Assembly (NCBI GenBank): GCA_046350675.1
Contig: JAXLZZ010000004.1
Span: 166,849 to 230,848 of the forward strand
From: JAXLZZ01 sp046350675
GTDB taxonomy: Bacteria; Patescibacteriota; Saccharimonadia; Saccharimonadales; UBA4665
DNA: 64,000 nt
Direction of reading: 5' to 3'
Below the pieces are notes generated by a model. The model was given only the letters and a program-made list of their open reading frames with translations, ran no database searches and had not been told where the DNA came from. Below, in pieces: positions 7,563-16,060 of the stretch. The stretch's first letter is position 1; every line of letters starts with the position of its first letter. Made by a program: the position numbers and the translations under genes.

Positions 7563-8402
7563 ATGGCTATTCCTAAGGTGTTACAGCAGATTTCTTCGCC
7601 GCCAAAAAAGTTGTACTTTGCCGGCGAAACGTTGGATAATTTGCTTGCATACCCGCGTATTGCTGTCGTGGGCAGCCGTAACGTTTCGCCCTATGGTAAA
7701 CAAATCACCGCACAGCTTGTTGGGGAGTTAGCGCAGCGAGGAATTGTGATAATCAGCGGATTAGCATATGGTGTAGACGCCATTGCCCATCGTGCCGCGC
7801 TAGAAGCCGGAGGCAAAACTATTGCTGTGCTGCCCAGCCCCTTAGAGGACATTGCGCCCAGGGGCAACCGAGATCTCGCACAACAGATTATTGATAGCGG
7901 GGGAGCACTTGTCAGTGAATACAATACAGAGGAGTATCAGATGCTCAAGACAAATTTTGTAGCCCGCAACAGGCTAGTTGCAGGATTAGCTCAAGCGGTG
8001 CTTATTACTGAGGCTGTAGAAAAATCAGGCAGTCTACATACCGCCCGTTTTGCCTTGGAACAGGGGAAGGATGTGCTTGCTGTGCCCGGAAATATCACTA
8101 GTACGACCTCTGTGGGCACCAACAACCTTCTAAAGTCGGGCGCGACACTCGTAACTTCGCTTGTAGACGTTCTACGAGCCCTGGGGCTGGCCGAGGGCAT
8201 CAAAGCGCGAAAACACACCCCCAAAGGACGGAACCCTGCAGAACAAGCCGTCATTGACCTGTTAAAGCGGGGAGTAACTGATGGGGATCTGCTACAGCTG
8301 GAAAGTGGGCTAGATGCAGCAGAATATGCGCAAACGCTGACAATGCTCGAAATTACTGGCAAAATCACTCCTTTGGGCGCCAACCAGTGGACGCTAAGCT
8401 AG
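7563..8402 (+). CDS. dprA: DNA processing protein DprA (Smf)
   Basis: 279 aa. Loads RecA onto incoming single-stranded DNA during natural transformation. The Rossmann-like fold shows GSRNVSPYG, SGLAYGVDAIAHRAAL and GSLHTARFALEQGKDVLAVPG, the family signatures. The N-terminal SAM domain is short or absent; a C-terminal winged-helix region (about residues 215-279) is retained. The ATG at 7563 is preferred to the GTG at 7557 because AAGG (7554-7557) then has normal spacing. It is followed by topA in the common dprA-topA order. Confidence 0.92.
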   Translation: MAIPKVLQQISSPPKKLYFAGETLDNLLAYPRIAVVGSRNVSPYGKQITAQLVGELAQRGIVIISGLAYGVDAIAHRAALEAGGKTIAVLPSPLEDIAPRGNRDLAQQIIDSGGALVSEYNTEEYQMLKTNFVARNRLVAGLAQAVLITEAVEKSGSLHTARFALEQGKDVLAVPGNITSTTSVGTNNLLKSGATLVTSLVDVLRALGLAEGIKARKHTPKGRNPAEQAVIDLLKRGVTDGDLLQLESGLDAAEYAQTLTMLEITGKITPLGANQWTLS

Positions 8403-8471
8403 AAAATCGAGCGGTATTCATATATATAGGTTGCAATAAAAGCGTAAGTGCGCTTAAGTAGAGGACGTTAT

Positions 8472-10769
8472 ATGGCAAAAAACCTCGTAATCGTAGAGAG
8501 CCCCGCAAAGGCAAAAACCATCGAAAAGTTCTTGGGCAAGGACTACTCTGTAAAGAGTAGTTTTGGTCATATTCGTGATTTGCCAAAAAAAGGTTTGAAC
8601 ATTGATATCGAGAAGGGATTTGAGCCAAAATACGAAGTTAGTTCTGATAAAAAGAAGGTGGTCACCGAATTACGAAAAGCGGCTAAAGGTAGTGAAGTCT
8701 GGCTCGCATCCGATGAAGACCGCGAAGGAGAGGCGATTGCTTGGCACCTTACGCAAGCACTCAAGCTGGATCCAAAAAAGACTAAGCGCATCGTATTCCA
8801 CGAAATCACCAAGCCAGCCATCGAAGAAGCAATCAAAAACCCCCGTACAGTCGATGAAAAGCTCGTTGACGCGCAGCAAGCTCGTCGTATCCTTGATCGA
8901 CTTGTGGGCTATGAATTATCACCGGTGCTATGGAAGAAGGTTCGTACTGGACTCAGTGCAGGGCGCGTACAGTCAGTCGCGGTTCGTTTAATTGTTGAAC
9001 GTGAACGGGAAATCCGAGATTTTACCCCAGAGAGCACCTTTAAAGTTACTGCTGTTTTCAAAGCCGATGGCGAAGAAGTGCCAGCCGAACTCAACACTAA
9101 ATTATCAGATGTAACAGCAACCGAGGAGTGGCTCAAGAAGCTAGTGGGCGCCACCTACAAAGTCGATGATATCGAACAAAAGCCAGGGACCCGCAGTCCA
9201 GGTGCGCCATTCACGACCAGTACCTTGCAGCAAGAAGCCAGCCGTCGCTTAGGCTACAGCGTTCGCCAAACCATGACTCTTGCACAGCGTCTCTATGAAT
9301 CAGGTCACATCACATACATGCGTACTGATAGCACCACACTATCGGGCCAAGCCATTGGGGCAGCAGAGAAGTACATCACCAGCAAGTTTGGCAAAGAATA
9401 TCATCAGGTTCGCCAGTATAAGACTAAGAATCAGAGCGCGCAGGAAGCACACGAAGCTATCCGTCCGACCGATTTCAGCAAACTCAGCGCCGGTAACGAC
9501 TCTCAGCAAGAAAAGCTATACCAACTGATCTGGCAACGTGCACTAGCCAGTCAAATGGCGCCTGCCAAGATTGAACGCACTGAAATCAGCATTAGCGTTA
9601 GTACTCAGTCCGAAAAGTTCATCGCTAAAGGCGAGGTGCTTAAATTCGACGGCTTTATCAAAGTGTATGGTGGCGGCAAGGACGATACGCTACTACCGGC
9701 CATCAAAGTTGGGCAGGAGCTCGATGCACAGTCAATTAACGCTACAGAGACGTTCAGTCGCTCGGCAGCGCGCTATTCTGAAGCAATGCTCGTTAAGAAG
9801 CTTGAAGAGCTCGGTATCGGCCGTCCAAGTACCTACGCACCGACTATTTCTACTATCCAGACCCGTGGCTACGTTGAAAAGACTGACCTAGAGGGCAAAG
9901 AGCGTGAAATCACCGAATTATCACTGGTAAAAGACAAAGTTGAGATACAAAAATCAACGGTTATTACTGGTGCAGACCGGGGCAAACTCGTGCCAACCGG
10001 GATCGCCGATGTTGTAACCGACTTCTTAGTTAAATACTTCCCAAAGATCGTAGATTATAGCTTTACTGCCCGCGTCGAAGAAGATTTTGACGATATTGCT
10101 GATGGCAAACAGGACTGGGCCAAGATGATCGCAGAGTTTTACAAAGATTTTCATCCGTTGGTGGAGAAATCCGAAGATATCTCACGACAAGAGGTGTCGC
10201 AAGCACGAGAGCTTGGTGCCGATCCGAAGAGCGGAGAACCGATTTTTGCACGATTTGGCCGCTATGGACCGATGCTGCAGATGGGGCGCACTGAAGATGA
10301 AGATAAAAAGCCCAAGTTTGCTCCAATGCCAGCCGAAACTACTATCGATACTGTAACGCTGGAGCAAGCCCTGGAGATGTTCAAGCTACCACGCACAGTC
10401 GGTACGACCGAAGATGGTAAAGAGATAAAAGCAAATATTGGTCGTTTTGGTCCTTACATTCAAGTTGATAAGACATTTGTATCTATCAAGCCCCTCGACC
10501 CTCGTGAAATCACCGAAGAAGAAGCCCGAGAGCTATACAAAGAGAAGCTCGTAAAAGACGCCGCTAAGCACATCAATGAGTTCGCTAGCGGGATCAAAGT
10601 GCTTAATGGCCCGTACGGCCCCTACATTACAGACGGCAAAAAGAACGCTCGCATCGCTAAAGATGTGGACCCAGCTAAGATAACAGAGGAAGAAGCCAAA
10701 AAACTCCTCAAAGAAGCGCCAGCCAAAAAACGCGGTTTCCGCCGCAAAGCTACCAAAAAGAAGAAATAG
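8472..10769 (+). CDS. topA: DNA topoisomerase I
   Basis: 765 aa. Type IA topoisomerase that relaxes negative supercoils. The Toprim domain is at the N-terminus (VESPAKAKTIEKFLG; acidic triad in DEDREGEAIAWH). The active-site tyrosine is Tyr282 in ITYMRTDS. The C-terminus has no zinc-ribbon Cys clusters but carries topoisomerase C-terminal repeats (RFGRYGPMLQMG, IGRFGPYIQVDK, GPYGPYITDG) and a Lys/Arg-rich end. The start is set by AGAGGA at 8459-8464, upstream of ATG 8472. The three bases before the dispersed repeats at 10772 belong to its stop region. Confidence 0.97.
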   Translation: MAKNLVIVESPAKAKTIEKFLGKDYSVKSSFGHIRDLPKKGLNIDIEKGFEPKYEVSSDKKKVVTELRKAAKGSEVWLASDEDREGEAIAWHLTQALKLDPKKTKRIVFHEITKPAIEEAIKNPRTVDEKLVDAQQARRILDRLVGYELSPVLWKKVRTGLSAGRVQSVAVRLIVEREREIRDFTPESTFKVTAVFKADGEEVPAELNTKLSDVTATEEWLKKLVGATYKVDDIEQKPGTRSPGAPFTTSTLQQEASRRLGYSVRQTMTLAQRLYESGHITYMRTDSTTLSGQAIGAAEKYITSKFGKEYHQVRQYKTKNQSAQEAHEAIRPTDFSKLSAGNDSQQEKLYQLIWQRALASQMAPAKIERTEISISVSTQSEKFIAKGEVLKFDGFIKVYGGGKDDTLLPAIKVGQELDAQSINATETFSRSAARYSEAMLVKKLEELGIGRPSTYAPTISTIQTRGYVEKTDLEGKEREITELSLVKDKVEIQKSTVITGADRGKLVPTGIADVVTDFLVKYFPKIVDYSFTARVEEDFDDIADGKQDWAKMIAEFYKDFHPLVEKSEDISRQEVSQARELGADPKSGEPIFARFGRYGPMLQMGRTEDEDKKPKFAPMPAETTIDTVTLEQALEMFKLPRTVGTTEDGKEIKANIGRFGPYIQVDKTFVSIKPLDPREITEEEARELYKEKLVKDAAKHINEFASGIKVLNGPYGPYITDGKKNARIAKDVDPAKITEEEAKKLLKEAPAKKRGFRRKATKKKK

Positions 10770-10799
10770 TTCGCAGTTCGTTGTTCGTTGTTCGCAGAA
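10769..10799. repeat. short-period TTCG repeat (copy 1)
   Basis: TTCGCAGTTCG followed by TTCGTTG units. Similar stretches lie at 13860-13942 and 22258-22292, always just after a gene or transcription unit. Confidence 0.55.
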
Positions 10800-10805
10800 T
10801 AGAAG

Positions 10806-11100
10806 ATACCTCGCGTTCAGCGAGGTGCCATGGCGCTTAGTGGCAGTAGAGCGAAATCCTGGCGTGATTGTTGTGATAGCACAATATCTGTGGTGAGACA
10901 TGTTTGAGGGAGCGATTAGCGAGCGAGTTGTTGAATCCATTGTGCTTTTCGACAACAATCACCCAAGATGAGCGTCCTGCCAGGAGCTTTTGCATACTTT
11001 TGTCGATACAAAAGTATGAACTTGGTTCTTTGTTGAAAGAACATTGAAACAGATCTCTCGACTTCGCTCGAGATGACGGGAGGGGGTGGTCGAGATGACA
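10806..11100. repeat. composite intergenic repeat, full-length copy 1
   Basis: Begins with the hairpin CTCGCGTTCAGCGAGG and the following TGCCATGGCG. It then has a long inverted repeat (GTGATTGTTGT at about 10861 with ACAACAATCAC at about 10953), then ACTTGGTTCTTTGTTGAAAG at 11020, and ends in the GAGATCTCTCG..CGAGATGAC element. The same module order occurs at 60783-61112, and a copy lacking the middle at 24623-24759. The gap 10770-11319 holds this repeat, the short TTCG repeat and the promoter of the next gene. Confidence 0.7.
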
Positions 11101-11249
11101 GGGGAGTGAAAATAGTGCAGGGTGACAGGGGCGGTAAGGCATGTAATTTGCGCCTGTGTACAACTCCTGGTTTAGGTCTATTTTTACAACATAGAATACG
11201 CAAAAAGGTCATTTTTGTGCTAAAATAAGTAATATCTTTGGAGAGGGTA

Positions 11250-11278
11250 TTGACTTTAGAAAATTATAGTTTTATAAT
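11250..11278 (+). promoter_or_regulatory. sigma70-type promoter of the sigma-4/HARE gene
   Basis: TTGACT (11250-11255), 17-nt spacer, perfect TATAAT (11273-11278). The leader would be about 35 nt. Confidence 0.7.
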
Positions 11279-11319
11279 ACATATTAACGTTATTTAATAA
11301 CAGGGAAGAGACACGCCAA

Positions 11320-12360
11320 ATGGCCCAGACTACGACCACAAAAGAACTCGCTACGGAACAGATTGTCACCGAAGTTTTAGCTACTATTGATCGCGAACGT
11401 GAACGAGAGATCGTTGCTCGTCGTTTTGGTCTATTTGATCGTAAAGAAACCCTGGAACAGATTGGCGAAATGCTCGGTATTACTCGTGAACGTGTTCGTC
11501 AGCTCGAAAAAGCCGTAATGACCCGCCTGACTGCTAGCGCAGAGCAGGGGAGCGTACCTCATATCAAAGAGTTTGAAGCTAAAACTAGTGAGCTTTTGAG
11601 CGAAACTGGCGGCGTATCACGCGTTAGCAACCTTACTAAGAAACTTGGTGCTGAACCTACTCGCGAAGAGCAGGCAAGGGTATCTTTCCTCAGTCAACTC
11701 TGCCCTAAGATGGTTGTTATCAATGATGACGACAACTTCTATAACAGCGTATCTATTAAGAGTACCTTCGACGACAAGAAGCTTAAGAGCACTGTTACAG
11801 AGCTCGTAGCAACGATCAAGCAGCTCGGCGAACCTAAAACTATCGCCCAGATCGCTAAAGCAGCTAGCATCGAAGATGCAAAGCAGGCAGAAGCCCTCGC
11901 AAGCACTTCCAAGAAGCTCGCAACCCTCAATGGTCGCTGGGGCCTTATCAAATGGCCAATGGTTAACCCTAAGAACATTCGTGATAAGATTTACGTCATT
12001 CTCAAAGAAAACGGCAAGCAAATGCACTTCAATGAGATCTCAGAAGCTATTAAAGACAGTGATTTCAAGCGTAAGGATGTTACCACTCAAGCCATTCACA
12101 ACGAATTGATCAAAGACAAGCGCTTCGTACTTATCGGTCGCGGTATCTACGCCCTTAAGGAATGGGGTTACGAAAAAGGCACTGTTGCCGATGTTATCGA
12201 GAATGTTCTCCAGGAAGCTGGCGAGCCACTACATCGTGACGAAATCGTTAAGCGCGTACTTAAGAGCCGTTTCGTAAAAGAAACTACTATTCTCTTGAAC
12301 CTCCAAGGCAAACCGCAGTTCAAGCGCGTCGCCAAAGCCACCTACGCCCTCGCCGAATAA
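11320..12360 (+). CDS. sigma-region-4-like HTH protein with tandem HARE-HTH domains
   Basis: 346 aa. Residues ~45-85 read as sigma70 region 4.2 (LEQIGEMLGITRERVRQLEK), but regions 1-3 of a sigma factor are absent. The C-terminal ~135 residues look like two HARE-HTH units: about 212-280 (MHFNEISEAI, ending GRGIYALKEWG) and about 282-346 (PLHRDEIVKRVL, ending AKATYALAE). HARE-HTH is the fold of the Firmicutes RNA polymerase delta subunit. A role as an RNA polymerase-binding accessory factor is therefore likely but inferred. Its codon use is heavily biased to C/T-ending codons, and it has one of the best promoters in the window, both suggesting high expression. Confidence 0.8.
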   Translation: MAQTTTTKELATEQIVTEVLATIDREREREIVARRFGLFDRKETLEQIGEMLGITRERVRQLEKAVMTRLTASAEQGSVPHIKEFEAKTSELLSETGGVSRVSNLTKKLGAEPTREEQARVSFLSQLCPKMVVINDDDNFYNSVSIKSTFDDKKLKSTVTELVATIKQLGEPKTIAQIAKAASIEDAKQAEALASTSKKLATLNGRWGLIKWPMVNPKNIRDKIYVILKENGKQMHFNEISEAIKDSDFKRKDVTTQAIHNELIKDKRFVLIGRGIYALKEWGYEKGTVADVIENVLQEAGEPLHRDEIVKRVLKSRFVKETTILLNLQGKPQFKRVAKATYALAE

Positions 12361-12386
12361 TATCTACCTATTAGAGAGCTTTTAAT

Positions 12387-13271
12387 ATGGATGTCGAGAA
12401 TCAGCCTGAGGACACTGGCAGGTGGAATGTAGCCACGGCATGCGATACCAACATAGGGCAACTCTTTAAAAACGGCGATTTCCCTCAAGGAGCTATACTG
12501 AATGTTGATAACCGTGCGATAGAAACTACGCTTGAGCTGCTCAGTACTCCCGAGACGCCCGATAATGAGAATGTGCGCTTTATTGTGATGGGGCCTGGGT
12601 CCAAGTCTCAATGGAACCCCATGATAGGAGCATATGCTGGGGGAACTGCGCAAGAACTCCCAGACAAAAATGTTACAGAGGTGAAGGTCTACACGACACA
12701 GCCCAAAGATAGTGAATCTAAACCAACTCAGCCCATACGTGATTTAATCTCCAGAATCCGCTCTATTAGAAAGGATAGAAAGGTTTTTGAAGAACAGAAC
12801 GAAACGGCTGTTTCTAATGACAACCGCAGTGAGTACTCACTTTCAGATGAATCATATGTGCATTCAACCGCTGTACATGAGCTGCAGCATGCAGTCGATT
12901 TTACTGACGAAAGTATAATTGAGCGACATAAAGAACATCATGTCAGAGCAATTAAGAGCTTATTCTCACGATTCGTAGTATGGGGCGCTGTTGGTGGTGG
13001 CGTAGGCTACAAGCTAAGCTCTGAGTTGATTAATGCACAAAGCTGGGATATTTGTATTGCGGGCTGGTGTGCCGTTACAGCAGGTGCCTTCATAGGCAAC
13101 AGAGGCAAAAAAGGGGTCGCTAAAGAGCACTTCTATGCATACTTCAACTCTCCTCTGGAGGTAAGAGCTCAATACCAGCAAGAAAGAGCATCTGAATTCC
13201 CTAAGATGATATACCTCACTGAATCAAATTCAGCAGAAAATGTACAAAATACGAACATGGGTGATATATAG
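12387..13271 (+). CDS. putative membrane-anchored zinc metalloprotease (HExxH), unknown family
   Basis: 294 aa, not assigned to a named family. The HExxH motif is in TAVHELQHAVDF (His164, Glu165, His168). Two hydrophobic segments follow at about 192-210 and 220-237. Beyond them, FNSPLEVRAQ offers Glu258 as a possible third zinc ligand, as in other short zincins with an SPxExxA motif. The N-terminal ~150 residues are soluble and unrecognised. There is no signal peptide, so the N-terminal domain and HExxH are probably cytoplasmic, with a hairpin in the membrane. It starts 26 nt after the HARE gene and may be co-transcribed. Confidence 0.65.
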   Translation: MDVENQPEDTGRWNVATACDTNIGQLFKNGDFPQGAILNVDNRAIETTLELLSTPETPDNENVRFIVMGPGSKSQWNPMIGAYAGGTAQELPDKNVTEVKVYTTQPKDSESKPTQPIRDLISRIRSIRKDRKVFEEQNETAVSNDNRSEYSLSDESYVHSTAVHELQHAVDFTDESIIERHKEHHVRAIKSLFSRFVVWGAVGGGVGYKLSSELINAQSWDICIAGWCAVTAGAFIGNRGKKGVAKEHFYAYFNSPLEVRAQYQQERASEFPKMIYLTESNSAENVQNTNMGDI

Positions 13272-13859
13272 CAAGCGGGCAATATGAAAGTGCTTGTAGG
13301 TTAACATAAGCTTTATGACTAATTCGATCAGCAGAGCAGGTAGAAACACAAAACAAAATTAGAAACACAAATGCGCAGAGCAAAATCACAAAAATACCAT
13401 GGGCAAAAGGCAGTGGAGAACACGGCACCGAGCTATAGATCCAATGTCGCACAATGTATATTTTGCGACACATATATTAGTTTTATAGGTGACAACTGAT
13501 ACCTCTTCTGTAGGGGACATGTTTCACTCATAGTGAAACTATTTACCATTTTCCATTATTCATTTACCTGCACAGACTCTGTACCTGCCAACAGCTACCA
13601 GCTATCTTCTACTAGCCAGAACAGCGTAGTGTTTGAATGTGATCCAGGACACTATTTGACTTTTCCACACATGTGTCGTGAAATACACGCTTTTCAGCAA
13701 CAATCACGATATTTTTACATTCCCCTGCCTTTTCGTGAAAACTAGTAATTATTTGACTTTTCACACATTGTGTATGTTTATATAGTTTTTTGATAATCAG
13801 GAATATAGACATGGCTGAACAAAATACGAACTAACGGGGTAGCGGAGTGGGGGCATTGG
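13272..13859. other. gene-free stretch with paired operator-like repeats
   Basis: No convincing gene. It holds a 7-bp-stem hairpin (TGTCGCA/TGCGACA, about 13444-13472), a GTTTCAC/GTGAAAC hairpin (about 13518-13538), and a 24-nt direct repeat at 13653-13676 and 13750-13773. Each copy of the direct repeat contains TTGACT followed by a palindromic ACACA(T)TGTGT. Confidence 0.5.
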
Positions 13860-13942
13860 TTAGAAATTCGTCGTTCGGAAGTTCGTGTCAACCAGGCTCG
13901 AATACTACATCTACGAACTGCGAACCTCGAACAACGAACTAA
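13860..13942. repeat. short-period TTCG repeat (copy 2)
   Basis: AATTCGTCGTTCGG at the left and CTACGAACTGCGAACCTCG plus CGAACAACGAACT at the right. It abuts the 3' end of ftsQ. Confidence 0.5.
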
Positions 13943-13945
13943 CAG

Positions 13946-14881
13946 CTACTGATAATATGCCCTACCCTCTACTCGTACATCAATATACTTGGCAGCAGGT
14001 GTGTTTTTTCGCTCCAACATAGCTTTGGTGGCTAGGAAGGTACCGGCCTGCTGCCGGGCGTCAGGTGGCGTCTGTAGGTTAAACTTGACGATATAGGGCT
14101 GCCCAGCAATCTTTGCATCTAGCTCGCTAGTGCCCGCCGGCAGAGTAAACGACTCAACTTTTACTTGTTTATTGGCTAGCTGACCTACGACAGTCTCTAT
14201 AAATTTGATATTACCAGTGGTGAGCACCTGTTCACCGAGCTTAATTTCCAGGCCGCTTTGATCATTTACTTGAGGTAAAGTGTCGCGAACTGAAGATGCG
14301 AGCTTGCCACTAGGGATGAGTGCCCGACCGCTGGCATCAAGCACATATGATCCACCGCTGGCATTCAATATAACTGAAGGCTTGGCGGCTTGAATATGTA
14401 TGACTGGACGGTGTGCTAACAGAGGCAGCGTAACACTCGCATTTGATAGCTCTGGAAACTGCCTAACCAACTCCTGGCTAATCTTATCGGTATTTATAGT
14501 GACTTTATTCTGATTAAAGAAAGAGCTGGCCAACAGTTTTTGAGCTGCCGCCTGGTAAGTGGATTCGGGGCTCAGAAACGCAGTAGAGTTGTTGTTGTCA
14601 ACTGCTACAATTTCGGCATCAGTCGAAAGCGTAAGACTGCTAGTAATTGATGCCGTGAGTGCAAGCAATAGCACGAGCAGCCCTATACGCCGCAACCAAT
14701 AATTAGCGGGGCTCACCGGCTTTGGTTGATTTTTGGCACGCTGCTCTTCGCGAGCAGCCATTACATCTGTGTCTTGCCGTGTTGAACCATAGGAGAAAGC
14801 CGAGGAACGCTTGGGTTGATCGGTAGTTCGCTGTCGTTGACGACCCTCTGGCTTTTTATCTTTCTTTTTTAACAGTGCCAT
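13946..14881 (-). CDS. ftsQ: FtsQ/DivIB-like cell division protein
   Basis: 311 aa. Bitopic divisome protein linking early and late division proteins. It has a long charged cytoplasmic tail (residues 1-65), one membrane span at about 68-88 (IGLLVLLLALTASI), a POTRA-like region and a beta domain that places it in FtsQ/DivIB. It is the last gene of the dcw cluster, with its start one base from the murG stop. The divergence is typical of FtsQ, so the call leans partly on position. Confidence 0.8.
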   Translation of the reverse strand: MALLKKKDKKPEGRQRQRTTDQPKRSSAFSYGSTRQDTDVMAAREEQRAKNQPKPVSPANYWLRRIGLLVLLLALTASITSSLTLSTDAEIVAVDNNNSTAFLSPESTYQAAAQKLLASSFFNQNKVTINTDKISQELVRQFPELSNASVTLPLLAHRPVIHIQAAKPSVILNASGGSYVLDASGRALIPSGKLASSVRDTLPQVNDQSGLEIKLGEQVLTTGNIKFIETVVGQLANKQVKVESFTLPAGTSELDAKIAGQPYIVKFNLQTPPDARQQAGTFLATKAMLERKNTPAAKYIDVRVEGRAYYQ

Positions 14882-16060
14882 CTATTTTTGTGCTCGTTTC
14901 GCTTGATCAAATAGTAGTTGCGCCAACTCTGCGGCCGCATGTGGCTTGGCGAATGTAGCGAATTTATTGCCCAGTTGCTCCCGTCTGACTCTGTCCGAAA
15001 GCAGCTCACTCACCTGATTCGCAAGGCGATTTGGATCAGCAGCCAGCTCTGTTTCGTCAATCACAACTGCAGCGCCTTGTTCTTCTAGGTAGTCGGCATT
15101 CTTTAGCTGATGGCCACCAGCCAAAAACGGACTTGGCACCACGATACAGGCCTTGCCTTGTAGCGCAAACTCAGCCAGGTTAGTAGCGCCAGCGCGAGTT
15201 ATCACAATGTCCGCAGCACCGCTATATCGAAACACATCGTCAATATAGCTTTTGGTGTGCACTCTGCCCTGCTCAGAGGTAGATAGGCTTTTGTAGCGCG
15301 CTGACATGTCCTCTTCATTGGCTCGGCCAACTGCGTGAATCACATGCAACTCTTGGAACTCACCAAGTAAGTGCGGGACAGCATCTGCTACTGCTGCATT
15401 AATACGCTGTGACCCCAGGCCGCCCCCAATTACAAACAGCAGCTTAGCGGTAGCTGGAATACCAAGTTGCTCCCGGTATTCTTGCTGAAGCTTCTCTGTT
15501 ACCGGCACGAAATCGGCGCGCAGTGGAATGCCTGTAGACACGGTCTTTTCGACCGGGTAGTCGTATACATCAACTGGCAGTGCAACAGCATGGAGCGCAG
15601 CTTTTTTAGCAATTATACGGTTAGCGAGGCCTGGTATTGCATCTGAATCATGGGTGACATATGGAATACCAAGGCGCCCAGCAGCCAGGCCAACAGGAAC
15701 GCCCACAAACCCACCTTTGATAAAAATTACCGAAGGTTGCAGTTTTTTGAGCAACTTCCTGCTTTGCAACATTCCAACAGCTAGATAAAACACATCCCGT
15801 ATATTAAGTAGCATGGTTGGCACATCAAGAATTTGCTTCCAACCTTCTCCATGGTATCGGCGTAACTTGCCAGCGCGTACGGAGTAAACTTCATCGATAT
15901 TGGTGTCTTTTTTTGGGATATCAGCCAGTTTATCGCCGGTGTGACCAATATATATCACTTTCGTATCAGGTTTTTGCTGCTTCAGTTCCGCTGCAACTGC
16001 AAGTAATGGCGTAATATGGCCACCTGAGCCCCCTCCAGTAAGTACAACAATATCTGCCAT
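14882..16060 (-). CDS. murG: UDP-N-acetylglucosamine-lipid I GlcNAc transferase
   Basis: 392 aa. Converts lipid I to lipid II on the inner face of the membrane. The N-terminal glycine-rich loop GGGSGGHITP is diagnostic, and GGGLGSQRIN and ITRAGATNLAEFALQGKA build the UDP-GlcNAc site. Slightly longer than E. coli MurG. It overlaps the ftsW stop by one base, so the genes are coupled. Confidence 0.96.
   Translation of the reverse strand: MADIVVLTGGGSGGHITPLLAVAAELKQQKPDTKVIYIGHTGDKLADIPKKDTNIDEVYSVRAGKLRRYHGEGWKQILDVPTMLLNIRDVFYLAVGMLQSRKLLKKLQPSVIFIKGGFVGVPVGLAAGRLGIPYVTHDSDAIPGLANRIIAKKAALHAVALPVDVYDYPVEKTVSTGIPLRADFVPVTEKLQQEYREQLGIPATAKLLFVIGGGLGSQRINAAVADAVPHLLGEFQELHVIHAVGRANEEDMSARYKSLSTSEQGRVHTKSYIDDVFRYSGAADIVITRAGATNLAEFALQGKACIVVPSPFLAGGHQLKNADYLEEQGAAVVIDETELAADPNRLANQVSELLSDRVRREQLGNKFATFAKPHAAAELAQLLFDQAKRAQK

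Noticed and set aside
13533..13745. 70-codon frame in the 13.3-13.9 kb gap
   Set aside because: No SD or promoter in place, composition unlike coding DNA.
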